Assembly: GCA_018287875.1 (NCBI GenBank) | Contig: JAGVVL010000009.1 | Span: 2,728,001 to 2,792,000, forward strand | Direction of reading: 5' to 3' | Origin: Nigrospora sphaerica | Taxonomy: Eukaryota > Ascomycota > Sordariomycetes > Amphisphaeriales > Apiosporaceae | Length of the DNA stretch: 64,000 nt | Part shown: in pieces, positions 44,689-55,664 of the stretch | How the letters are laid out: every line of letters starts with the position of its first letter | Numbering within the stretch: the first letter of the stretch is position 1 | Program-made: the position numbers and the translations under genes | Notes under the pieces: model-generated | Database searches by the model: none | Told to the model about the DNA's origin: nothing | What the model saw: the letters and a program-made list of their open reading frames with translations, nothing else

Positions 44689-44868
44689 CATTAAATCCTA
44701 AAGAAGTTACAGTGGCGCCGTTAAGTATAAAGTAGCGAAGGGCATCTTAACTATACTGTGAGACTGATTCTTACAAAATCGAGGTTCAGGTCGGGCGCCA
44801 GCGAGCCGCCCACCCTTCGTTAGTGGGTCGCCATCTGGTGGGTGCCCCCAGCGCACGCCTCCCTTACA
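44689..44868 (+). mobile_element. Alpha-family element, copy 9, at the compartment edge
   Basis: A diverged, partly RIP-mutated copy with the GGGCGCC core and a CGCCTCCCTTACA end; it has an internal loss of about 30 bp. The left end is blurred and no matching flanks are seen. Sequence on the right is GC-rich immediately after the element; on the left it is AT-rich. Confidence 0.65.
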
Positions 44869-45771
44869 ACAACGGTGCAGCATTCGTCGAGACGGGCGTG
44901 CGTTCCTATTCCGGCGTGATGGGTGTCGCCGGAGGCGGAGAGAGATCGGGGGCTTTACGGGTCGGCTCGGCGTCATCGTGAACGCGCTGCTCTCGGTTCG
45001 CGTCATCATCGCCGACCCTCGCGTCTATGTGGATGGTTTGCCGAGCCCCGAATGTCGGCATCGTAGGGGTCCGGCATGCTGGACACGGTCCTCTGCCAAG
45101 GTACCGCCGACGGTGACGTGTACGGCGTCAAAGTGCGACAGCTCCATGCCGCGACCTACGGATCCGTTTTCGGAAAGATGCATCGGTCTCATCAACAGCA
45201 CCCCAAGGCACGTAAATGCGCCATGGCCATGGAGACGTGGCCCGACCAGGCGGCCAGAAAAGTGTACGAGGCAGCGACCGCGTATTCGCGGAGGGATGCC
45301 AGGGGGGGAACTTATATGTTCCAGCACCCCGTCAGTCCGCAGCGGCTCTTGTGGGAGCAAAGGCTCATGCTCATCCCGCAGTCTGGTCTGCTCGTGTTCG
45401 TTCTCCTGGCCGGGCTCGAGGAGGAACGAGGCTCTCGTCGACGTGTCGAACAAGCTGGGCGGCGAGCCGAGTGCTGAAAGAACAGGTGACGGCGGTTCGA
45501 ACCCAGGGCTTCCCGAGACAGCCCGCGCGTCTGGGGGGAGGCGCACGGCCTCTCGACAGACCGTCCGACGGCCCCGCGTGAGGGATCCGCGCCGAGAATG
45601 GGAGCTAGCGGGGCATGGATACTATTTACAGGCTGCCAGGCTTCCCTAAAGCTCGGTGGGGTGGTGTCACGTTGTTAAAAGCTCTTAGTCACTACAAATC
45701 GCTGTGTCCTAGAATAGCTACGTAGTGGTTAGGCCGTCCACCATCACGTTTCTTCCCTACCCGCTATCACA
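44869..45771. other. GC-rich spacer between repeat block and twinfilin
   Basis: Composition changes to that of the gene compartment. It holds the unassigned frame at 45,076-45,477 and presumably the twinfilin promoter. No RIP signature and no known repeat. Confidence 0.5.
45076..45477 (+). CDS. Unrecognised open frame, 133 codons
   Basis: An ATG frame preceded in frame by a TAG, coding for a basic protein with a hydrophobic stretch near its end (SGLLVFVLLAGL, about residues 98-109). I do not recognise it. It lies between the repeat block and twinfilin, and other frames in the same GC-rich stretch are also open by chance, so it may be non-coding or the relic of a gene cut by the repeat boundary. 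No intron is needed to read it. Confidence 0.2.
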   Translation: MLDTVLCQGTADGDVYGVKVRQLHAATYGSVFGKMHRSHQQHPKARKCAMAMETWPDQAARKVYEAATAYSRRDARGGTYMFQHPVSPQRLLWEQRLMLIPQSGLLVFVLLAGLEEERGSRRRVEQAGRRAEC

Positions 45772-46960
45772 ATGCAGTCAGGAATCTCAGGTAAGGCGTC
45801 TAGCCCGACGTTTATTGGCAGCGACGACGTGCAACCAGCCAGCTAAGCCCAAGACAGCGTCGCAGGAGCTGGTAACCCAGTTCAACAATGTCCTGTCGGA
45901 CGAGTCCATCTTCGGTCTGCTCGTGACCATCTCGTCGGAATCGCTCACGCCCGTGACGACACTCGCCGCCACGAGCAACGACTTTGGCGCCAACCTCGGG
46001 CAGCTCGCGCCTCACCTCCGGCCCGACGAGGCCCTCTACATCCTGCTCCGGCGCTACCATGACGCGCCGCGCCTCGTCGCCGTCACGTACGTGCCCGACG
46101 CCGCCAAGGTGCGGCAGAAGATGCTGTTCGCCTCGACGCGGCTCACGCTCACGCGCGAGCTGGGCCTCGAGCACTTCCGCGAGACCATCTTTGCGACCAC
46201 GGCCGACGAGCTGAGCCCGGCCGGCTTCCAGAAGCACGACAAGCACACGGAGCTCGAGGCCCCGCTGACGGAAGAGGAGCGCACCCTGGGCGAGGTCAAG
46301 CGCGCCGAGGCCGAAGCCGGCGCCGGCACGGGCGTCCGCGAGATTCATCTGAGCAAGAGCATGAAGATGCCCCTGGCGACCGACGCGCTGGTGGCTCTGA
46401 GCGAGATGGCGAGGGGCGAGGGACGAGGCCTGGTGATGTTGGTACGTGCGACGTGGTCTCTTTCTCTTTCTCTCCCCCTTTCTCCCTCCGCCCCGCCCGG
46501 TAGTGCAGCCCCGCCATTGTGAAGAGGAGAAGCGCGACTGACCCAACCCCCCTTCCCCTTCCACTAGAAAATCAACCCCGAAACCGAAGTCGTCGAGCTG
46601 CTTCCCGAGGCCACGACGCCCTCATCCGTGCCCGAGCTGGTGTCGACCATCTCGGCGACCGAGCCCCGCTTCACCTTCTGGCGCTACGTCCACACGCACA
46701 ACGGCACCGAGTCGAGCCCCGTCCTGTTCTTCTACACGTGTCCCGCCGCCGCCGCCAAGTCCATCAAGTTCCGCATGATGTACCCGCTGATGAAACGCGC
46801 CGTGCTCACCGTCGCCGAGGCCGAGGCCGGTATCGCTGTCGACAAGAAGTTCGAGGTCGAGGAGCCCGCCGAGATTACCGAGGACGCCCTCCTGGCCGAC
46901 CTGCACCCCCAGACCGAGGTCAAGACAGCCTTCCGACGCCCCAAGCGGCCCGGCCGATAG
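45772..46960 (+). CDS. Twinfilin, actin monomer-binding protein
   Basis: Twinfilin sequesters ADP-actin monomers and caps filament barbed ends, acting at cortical actin patches together with capping protein. Model: exons 45,772-45,790, 45,858-46,441 and 46,568-46,960; introns of 67 nt (GTAAGG...CAG) and 126 nt (GTACGT...TAG); 331 residues, close to the 332 of yeast Twf1. The N-terminus MQSGISASQEL is typical and confirms the tiny first exon. Two ADF/cofilin homology domains occupy about residues 5-140 and 175-310. The basic tail FRRPKRPGR fits the known C-terminal capping-protein and phosphoinositide binding motif. It is the first conserved gene right of the repeat block, about 0.9 kb from the edge. 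No sign of RIP. A long antisense frame on the other strand is a GC-codon shadow. Confidence 0.93.
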
Positions 46961-47264
46961 ACGGTTGCGCGGGACCCGAATCCCGAGCACGAATAGCGGC
47001 GGCGGGACGATTCGGCGCCAGCGCGAGGTCAGGGCTCCAGGACAAGAGAGAGGGAGAGTTACACACGAAAAAAAAGAAAAGTCACAACATGGGTACTATG
47101 GTATGGCGGATTGGTCGCCGGATCGCATGCATGTTGTCTAGCTAGGAACGACAGGTGTGGCTATCCCCACAATCCGTAGTGCCCCGGGCCGACCCTCTGG
47201 CAAACCGGCTATGCTAAGCGCCCCTCGGCCGCCACCATCCATACGCCCGTGATCCGCCCGCGGG

Positions 47265-48495
47265 CTATTCCTCGTACTTGCCGCCCGTGACGATGCTGGG
47301 CCCCGTCTTCTCCAGCCGCTCCTTGAGGTACTCATAAACGGTAAACGTCACGGCCTGCCCCGGCGCCACGCGCATGATTCTCGGCGTGATGCCCTTGTAG
47401 AAGGCGTGGAAGCCCTCTTGTCTGTTGGCGGGGGTTTGGTCGTTAGCCTCCGGTCGGACCATCCGCCGCTGCCGCCCGAAGGCGTTACGTGAGGGGCGAA
47501 CTTACTTGAACATCTCGGCGGCAATCTTGGTGATCCTCTGCAGGGCGCTCACGCCCTCCTCGGCCGGCATCTTCTGCAGTCTGGTCTTGATGGTGTCAAT
47601 GGGCGCGTTGCTCAGCGGGCCCATGGCGCCCGACACCAAGCCGATGAGCGTCGTTTGGGCGCTCGGCAGGTTCCCGCCGTCGTATTGCGGCTGGTACGAC
47701 CGCAGCACCTCCTTGAAGTACGTGTAGGCCGTGAAGTTGACGGCCTGGTTGGTGCCCTGGCGCAGCGCCGTCAGGCTGACGCCGCGGTACAGGGCTCCGA
47801 AGCCCTCCTCCTTGACCACAGTGTAGAGGGCGTGCGCCGCGTTCCGGTACTTGGGAATGTCAAGCGGGTCGGCCATCGAATGGTGCTGGGCTTGCAGCCG
47901 GATCTTGATGACCTCCATGGGCGTCACCACGGCCACGGCCTCGGTCACGCCGGCGGCGAGACCAGCCAAGAAGGTGCCCCGGCCTGAGATGAGGCCTGTG
48001 TCCCTGTCGGCCAGCGCCTGTTTGTACGCTTCGAATGAGGTGAAGCGAATGGCCATCTTGGGTACGATGCCCGTGAGTACGGCGCCGAGCCCTTTGTACA
48101 GTCCCAGGGGCGTCTCCCGGCGCACAATCTCGCTGCCGGTGCGGATAAAGCCACGTTTCGGAGCTCCCGGCTGGCGGGCTCGACGCGAGAGCTGCATACG
48201 AACCTTGATGGTATCTGGACCGCAACGGCCCGGTCAGCTGTACAGGCCACCCTACCGGGAGAACAAAAGCTCACCTAGTGGATGGCATACGAGGGCCTCC
48301 ATCATGCCGGCTCCTCCACCGGCTACACGGCGGACTGTCAGCGGGTATCCAGCGCAGCCAGGCAGCGAGCCTGTGGACGAACCAGCGCATGGGGCGCGGG
48401 GTGGGTGGAAGGTAGCGAGAGGGTCGGGGGAACTCACCAATCAGGTTGGTCGCCGCCGAAGGCGGCGGCTTGCCGTCGTTCACCTTGGTCGCCAT
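47265..48495 (-). CDS. Mitochondrial succinate/fumarate carrier
   Basis: Inner-membrane antiporter that exchanges cytosolic succinate for matrix fumarate, needed for growth on acetate, ethanol or fatty acids because it links the glyoxylate cycle to the TCA cycle (yeast Sfc1/Acr1, Aspergillus AcuL). Exons on the minus strand: 48,438-48,495, 48,275-48,322, 47,506-48,214, 47,265-47,421; phases agree and give 323 residues against 322 in yeast. The three carrier signatures are HPLDTIKVRMQL, TPMEVIKIRLQ and APIDTIKTRLQK, each ending the first helix of a repeat, six helices in all. Blocks ALYRGVSLTALRQGTNQ and YKGITPRIMRVAPGQAVTF separate it from the citrate carrier. The first ATG lies in a short exon with a hydrophilic N-terminus. 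It faces away from sconB upstream. Confidence 0.92.
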
Positions 48496-50957
48496 GTCGC
48501 ACTCCGGTTACTACTGGTGTGGGCGGACACGAGGCAGTATCAAGCAGGCGCCCTCCTCTCCCCTCTACTCCGTTGGTGCCTGTCGTACGACAACCGGCCT
48601 CGTCTGGTGCTCGATAGTGGCAGCGGCTGTGGCACAGGGTGCAGCAGGTTGTCGGTGGAGGTGCTTTGCTCGTAGTCGCTCCCGTGTTCTCTCGGAAGCA
48701 GGCGACGTCGGCGCCGGTGTACGACAAGCCGGCAGCAGGCAAGCCGGTAGAAGGAACAGGCGGGTGGGCAGAAGGACGGGGCGGCGGCGCAACGGATCGT
48801 CGATGGGGGCGCTAAGCCGGGAGGCAACAAGGGCACGCGGGAACGGCACAAGGGGGCAAGTCTACTTGTTACCGAGCAAAGAGCCACCAGGACAAGAAGA
48901 GGGCGCCGGGCAAGTGGGGGAAGAGGGAGAGGGAGAGGGAGAAGGAGAGGACAGCCAGACGCGCACAAGGAGCGGCATGGGGAGGCATGGAGTATATAAG
49001 CGTGCAGCAGGATGTAATGAATGGGGGCACATCACATAGTTGCCTGTGCGGCGTGCGCGACTGGGGTCCATGGATATGGACCATCCCAGGAACCCCTCGC
49101 CATAGGCGGCGAGCGGGCAGCCGAAGCACGCAAAGCGGCTCGGTCAAGGCCATGTGCATACACACACACCGAGTACATAACCGTTTCGTGCGCGTGGTAC
49201 GGGGTATCCCAGCTGGCACGGGAAATCCACTCACCCTGGCTGCCATGACTGGTTGCCGGATGTCTTGGCTTCCCGGGACGCGGTAGGAGGGCGTCGCATA
49301 GCCGGAAGCCTCGCGCTCGGCGGACCGGAGCAAGCCAGCCCTCAATTCGCGTCTGCTTTCACAAGTGCCGAGCGCCCGTCGCCCACGCTTTTGGGGGGTG
49401 CGCCGCCTCGGTTCGGCGTCGGCCGGCAATCGAAGTCCCTGGGTCTGCCGTTTATCGAAACGTCGTGACCGGCACGATGGGGGCCTGGTCGTCGTTGTCG
49501 TCGTCGCCTTCAGCGGCGTATTTCGTTGTCGTGTTGCACTTGGACCGATGGGCGTTCCGTATCGATTGGCCTGTGACTGCAACATTCCGCCCAGGTGACG
49601 TAGGACCCATGGGACCCCATGGCCCGTTTTACCGACGGGGAGCCGAGCTTGTGATATTGCGGGGAACTCAACTACCTACCTCACAGACGGAAACCCTACC
49701 TGAGCCTCTGTACCCCGGCATCCACTGTCGGGCCCCAAAGTAGGTACCTGACTTATGTACATACTTTCTTACCTACACCTCTGCCATCGAGTTGCTTCTG
49801 TCTGTTCATCCTGGGAATTCTTGTCCCTCTTTTGGTGTGGCACAACGGCGCACCGGGTGTACAGATCCATTCGGCCAAACCGGACGATTCCGGAACGACC
49901 CTCTCCCCCCTTGGGCCGCGTCGAGGTCACAGGCACGGGATTCATTTCTCACGGGCCGGTAGTTTCCCACTGTGCGTACATGATCCCCATAACCTCTACC
50001 TATCTGCCTACCACGCTTGCCCTCACTGTACATACCCGTGTGTGTACTTGAGCAGTAACCACCTGTCCAGCTGAAACTTCCAGGTCGGGCAATGGGGCAC
50101 AAGGCGGCCGCAAGTCCGTGCCTCTTCAGGTACCTACATAGGCTCTGAGGGGCCCTCGGTCTCTTGAACCGAGGCATTGACCGATTCAGAACTTGTAGGG
50201 ATCCGTTTCCTAAGCGTCCCGCACTCCCGACACTGTAGCCTATGGCGGAATCTTACCGCGCAGGGCGGGAACGGGGCCACGAATATACAACTGGGAATAA
50301 TTCTAGCCCCTTCCCACGCCAGCCACGAGACGTGCTACTGCAATACAGTGTGCCCCATGGCCACAAGTAAAACTCCTTCTGCCGAGGACGTCCTTCTCAA
50401 GCACCCAGGGCTAGTCACCGTCTGTCTGCGCATGTGACAAGGACGGCTCGAGTCAGCATGGATCCGCTGATACATAACCCGGAAACGCATACTGCCTAGC
50501 CTGCCCGCCACAAGAGCCGCCTGCCCGTACCTAAAACTGCCACGCCGCCACGGTAATAACGAGGCATGTTGACGCCCACGCGTCCGGCGCTGCCATCCAC
50601 GCAAGACTAGCTTCCCATCGTAAGAGGCCCTGGCCCCACATGTACGTGAATTACTATATACAGACCTTGTGTCAAAGAGCCACCCCGTCCATGCTTTTGC
50701 TTAGGCCCGGCCTGCCTGGCAACCATGCCTGTCATCCCCGCGGGGGCTTGTGTCCTGCCCGCCCCGCCGCCAAACGCCTCGTGCCGGAACGCCCGAAACT
50801 TGACTTCAAATGAGTCCCAAATACCATCATCTATTGCTACCCCGGGGCCGGCCATCCGGCCATGCTGCCCAACCATCGCTGGCACCATTTGACGCCGTGA
50901 AGAAAGACGAAGCGAACGAGGAAGCCAAACACCACGACACCCGCCGTAGGCAACAGC
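48496..50957. other. Intergenic region between sfc1 and sconB
   Basis: About 2.5 kb holding the upstream region of the carrier gene and the 3' flank of sconB. Several overlapping open frames exist on both strands, but none has splice-consistent extension, recognisable domains or codon bias distinct from the others, so I call no gene. A pyrimidine-rich tract is listed separately. Confidence 0.5.
48917..49000 (-). promoter_or_regulatory. Possible core promoter of the succinate/fumarate carrier gene
   Basis: On the minus strand CTTATATACT (48,991-49,000) is followed by a CT-rich run (48,921-48,950), about 430-500 bp before the start codon. CT tracts near the transcription start are common in filamentous fungi. 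Inference from composition only. Confidence 0.3.
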
Positions 50958-53584
50958 CTAGGCCGGCGTGCCCCACTCCTCGGCCTCGGACGGGTCAGAG
51001 TCGAACTTGTAGAGTCGAACTTCGCCATCCTCGCCCCCCGATGCCATCCGGCTGTCACTCAGCCCAACACAGGTAACTGGCCCCTGGTGGCCTGTAAAGG
51101 TCCGCTCGCACCGACCCGATTTGGGGTCCCATACCTGTCGAGGAAGCCGTTAGTCAACTACTCGAGTGCCGGCCAGGGGACAACAGATGAACAAGGTGCA
51201 TTCTGAGAGCCAGAGCGGGGGAGTTTCTCACCTTCACCGTCGCGTCGTTGGCACCACTGACATAGCGCAGCGAGTCGGACGCCACCGCCCAGATGCCCTC
51301 GACGTGCCCAAAGTACGTGCGGAGACAGTTGCCCGATGCCGTGTCCCAAAGCCGCAGGGTCGCGTCGAGGCCGGCGGTGAGCATATACCGCGGCGGCAGC
51401 TGGCGGCCGGTTTCCGCTTCAAAATCGACCCCGTATGCCGAGCGCTTGTCGTCTACGGCGGCCTGGCTATTCTGAGCCCCAGCACCGAGCCCGGGCGTAC
51501 CGCTGCGGCTGCTCGTCACCGAGGCTGCATCGTTGTCGCCAAGCGCCTCGTCCTCGAAATCGTAGTCGTCGGGCAACGGGAGGACCTGCTGCACCTGCCC
51601 GACATGCGCCTCGTAGGTGCGGATGCACGCTCGGGTATCGAGGTCCCAGAGCTTGACCGTGCAGTCATCCGACGCGGAGAAGAGCGTTCTCGACGCCAAA
51701 TCGAGCTTCACCTGGTTCACCCAGTCCCCGTGGCCTCGCAGGCAAAAAGACTGCTGCGTTTTGAAGTTGAATATCTTGATCGACCGATCCATCTGTTGGG
51801 CCAAGTTAGGAATGGCGCCGTGGCCATCGGGATGGGTAGGGGGGTTGCCTGAAGCGACTTACAGAGCCCGAGGCTAGCCAGTCACCCTCCATGTGGACGG
51901 TGATGACGCCTCCCTGGTGGGAAAGAGTGTTGATACACCTGCCCCGACGCCAGTCCCAGATCTGATAGAGAAGCCCCCCGAGTCAGTACCGATGGCTTGA
52001 CGAGCACCGGCATATAAAGTGATGCTTACCTTGACCGATCCATCGAGGGAGCCGCTGACCAACAAACGATCATCGAATTGCAAGGCCCTGTTGCCCTTGT
52101 TGTTAGCGTTGTCGCCCCGTTCCATATGCTCGTCATGAGTGTCGCCTTGCCTGATGCCCGAAGTATGACCTTCAAGGGTTCGGATGACGTTTCCCTTCTG
52201 TTATTTGCGAGGTCGTGTCAGTAGTGGTTGCTCCGTAGCGCGGCGCGCGCCGTTGAAGCACGCACGATTGGCGGCGGAGTCGTAAACTTACATCAATATC
52301 CCAAAGCTTGATGGTGCTGTCGTAGGAGCCAGTGGCAAGTATGTTATCGTCAAACTGCAGGCAGGTGACGCCGTTGGTGTGCTCGTTGCGGAAAATCTTC
52401 ATGGAGCAACGCCCGTACTTCCAATTCGACCCAACGCGGAACCTCTCCTTGTAGACCGTCTTCCAAGGCCGGAACCTGCGCTCGACCGAGTCATTCCGAT
52501 CGCCTTGGGTACGTTGCCGCTTGACACGATGTTCGTCATCAGTGGCCGGGCCCGGGGCGATGCGCTTGATCGGACTGGCCGCCGCCGGGCCCTCGGCCGG
52601 CTCCGGGGCCGGGGCGCTCGATGCACCGTCCAGCTCAACCACGCGGCCCGAGTCACGCTGTTGGCGAAGAAGCTGCTGCTGTCTTTTCCATTCCCTCAGG
52701 TGGCCCCTCTCGAGCCTCGGCAACCCCCATCCGCAGGCGGTACATTTGCGGTCGATATGCTGCTCGCACATCCGATGCCAGACATTGTCGTCGTCGGCCA
52801 GCGTCTTCCACCTCCGGCTGACTTGGGCGGCCTTGCAGAGAGAGACGCAGTCGAGGTGGCGCAGGATCATGAAGGAGAGCTCGGCTGGGAGGGCCGTCAG
52901 GAAGTCGATCTTGAGCTGCTCCGACACCTCGCGCGATACCATGGACAGCTGGGGGAAACAACACTGCGTGATGATGCCTTGGAGCATCAACTGACGGTGC
53001 CGGCCGGGCGCAGCGGAAAAAAGCGACCACACATGGGTGATGGCTTGTTGGTCGGCCGGCGGTAGCCTCTCGAGCTCGGACTGGATCAAGGCCATCTTGT
53101 TCTCGTCAGCGGCTTTGCGGCACTTGGAGTCGGGCATGTGGCGGTAGCAATAGCGGCTGCTGGGGTCCTGCTCTGGGTGCTCGCTTTTGGCGCTCACCAT
53201 GGCGGGGATGTCGGGCTTGCCAATAGGGGCATAGATTCCGGGGATGTGTTCCCGGAGGAAGGGCGTCATGGTCTGGCCGACGGCATGCTGTGGTATGTTG
53301 GGCAGACGCGAGACGGTTCCCTCGACGTGCTTCCTCCTGTCGCAATGGTCTCGGGACGGTTTGTGAGCGGTACTATTCGGGTCGGCGGTCGGTCTCGTGT
53401 GCTTCGGGGGCGAGGCGGCCGACGACGAAGGGGTCAGCGGCTGCTGGCTGTAATCCGGCCGCGCCTCGGCGTGGGAGATGGCACGGGTGCCCATCGGTGG
53501 CTCGGGGCTCATTTTGGCCGTGACCGACATCGCCATCTGGGCCGTGGCGTCGCAGCGATCGGATCGCAAAGCCATGCTATCCAT
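50958..53584 (-). CDS. Sulfur controller, F-box/WD40 subunit of SCF ubiquitin ligase (SconB/SCON-2/Met30)
   Basis: Substrate receptor of an SCF E3 ligase. In Neurospora and Aspergillus it represses sulfur assimilation, acting against the bZIP activator CYS3/MetR when sulfur is plentiful. Exons: 52,292-53,584, 52,151-52,197, 52,030-52,087, 51,863-51,961, 51,232-51,792, 50,958-51,134; all phases agree and give 744 residues. A Ser/Pro-rich tail covers about residues 1-140. The family-specific segment [19 protein letters not shown] precedes the F-box ([31 protein letters not shown]), then the CTACGWGLP motif and seven WD repeats from about residue 400 ([11 protein letters not shown] to [10 protein letters not shown]). 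An acidic, Ser/Gly-rich loop of about 60 residues splits the fifth repeat. The intron at 52,088-52,150 would be of GC-AG type; retaining it adds 21 in-frame residues. Confidence 0.93.
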
Positions 53585-55664
53585 GCCGATGCGATGGATG
53601 GGGGGCGGTAGAGCCGGGTCCCCTTCCCCGCCCGCCGGGGTCGGATACGGGCTAGAAATAGAGCTTCAGCTACCAGCGACTGAGCGGGTAGACTGATGCC
53701 GCGATCGAGGCGGGTGGGCGCTGGTAGGGACGGATGGTAGGGCGGCCGGCCGGGTTCGTCGGTTCGTGCAGGCGTGTGTAATGGCTTGCGCGCTCAGCAG
53801 GACGAGCGGTCGAGGAGAAGAGAGAGCGCGCGCGCGTCTGAGAGAGAGAGAGACGGGGAGACAAGAGAGAGTAAGAGAGAGAAAGGCGGTGGGCGATACG
53901 GGGGGCGATGGATGCTGGACGTCGGAGGTTGGAGGTTGACGAGGCGAGAGAGGTGGATAAAGCGGAAGATGGGATGGACAGCTAAGAGGTCCCAAATACG
54001 GGCGTCGTTTTGGCTGGCTGTCGTCGCCTTCTTCGGCTCCAATCTGGCATCAGCGGTGCAGGCGATGGCGACACAGGCTGTCTACCTCGACTTTTTGGGC
54101 CATTCGTCGTAGGAATGGCGTGCTACCGACCTGGTCCCACAGGCTCCTGCTATGCCCGACTGAATAGGTACCTCAGTAAAGTAGGGACGGACCCCAGGCC
54201 TTTTTAGGTGGGGACCTGCGGTTGTCGGTGAGGCGGGCGAGCTGAGCCTGCACCCCGGACCACCACGGAATCCTCTTAGCCCGTCGGCAGTCGGTAAGTA
54301 TGTGGTACGAAGTACATGTATCTTTCGTGTATGTACGTTGGCACCTGAGTACATGGCCCCAATTACTTACATGGATAGCTACTAAATCTATATACCAACA
54401 ACCGCATATAGGCAACCCGTAGCAATTGCGACCGGTGTGTGTATGTGCGTTGTCGGCGGCATCGAATGCCGTAGGCAAGGTATCTTAGTTGCATGTATGT
54501 AGCCGTGCAGGTAAGTTACCTAACACCTACACATCCCACCGCGGCTATGTGGCCTTCTAGTTAGAAGCCCGTGGTGTTATAACATCCGTTGGGGTAAAAT
54601 GGGTAGTACATAGTGACTAACCGAATCCCTACCGTCTTCATCCCTCTCTACCAATTACCTACTGCCTAAGTACTAAAATCCATTGTACTTAGCTACTAGG
54701 TACCGCCGACAGCCGGCCCGTCGACGCCTAGCGGCTATCGGTGCGCGATAGCGGCTCGTCCTCTGATGTCGCCATTTCCTTCGCCCAGCTCGTCACAGCA
54801 TTTAATCAAGCAGGTTATGGAGTTGGCTAGATTAGCACCAGAACACGTACCAATATGCCGACATGAAGTTTGCAAACCGCCTGAACCAGGCAGGAAGGAC
54901 ATCCATCCACCCCGCATCGGTGGCAGGCGTGCTCTGGAGGTAACCGACCCGCGCGATGCCCTCAACCGTCCGGACCTCTTCAGTTTGCCTCCCGCCGGGC
55001 CGGTGCTGTCCATGTGCTGCTCATCCCAACTTGACTTCTGGAGGTTGGCAATCATGTTAACAGCCATGGCTACCTAAGCGTTGCCAGCGCCAAGAACGCG
55101 CCGACTTGGATTGGCCAAGCTGCTCTTGCTGGCCTTCGTTGGCTGGCCCTTTCCCCGACTTCCCACCATTCCACCTTAGCCTTGGCTTGGCCAAGCCATC
55201 ATCGTCCCCATATCATCTCTTACATCGCCCGCCAGCCTCTTCGATGCGCACCACCGCCTCCCCTTCAAAGCGCCACGCTTCCCTTGTTGCATCTGCGCGT
55301 CTGCGCCCATACCCGTCTACGTACCGTGTTAGACGCTCTGGCTCCAAAGGGGCCGCCGCCGCTGCCTACGGTGGCTCGAGTACGGAAAAACACTAGCCGG
55401 GGCAGCCGGGGCCTGATCAGGGTCCATCACGAGGTTGCCCTTGGCTGCGTGTAACTCTCCGCGACCGAGTTGGCTTGGACCATCACCAATCGTAATTCAG
55501 GCACCTTCCTGTTACTGCCGCTCCGAGTGAAAGGGGGGTTACCACCCGCTGTTTGGGTAAAGACCAGTCCCCGCGAGTCATGAATGGATGATGCCATCAA
55601 GAGATGACAAGGACATCAGCGACGGGGTTTAGTCCATCCTGTTTCTACCCGCGCGGTGTGCTCC
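53585..55664. other. Intergenic region between sconB and the PTH11-like gene
   Basis: Includes the sconB upstream region. On the minus strand a CT-repeat tract (53,840-53,885) lies 250-300 bp before the sconB ATG, a plausible transcription-start context. Open frames at 54,735-55,454 on either strand have no recognisable domain. I see no gene. Confidence 0.5.

Noticed and set aside
45492..45505. GGTTCGAACCC resembling a tRNA B box
   Set aside because: No A box, cloverleaf or terminator at suitable distance. The same applies to the B-box-like string near 61,312, which lies in coding sequence.
45812..46564. 250-codon frame antisense to twinfilin
   Set aside because: Shadow of GC-rich codons in the opposite frame; covers twinfilin exon 2 and an intron and has no domain.
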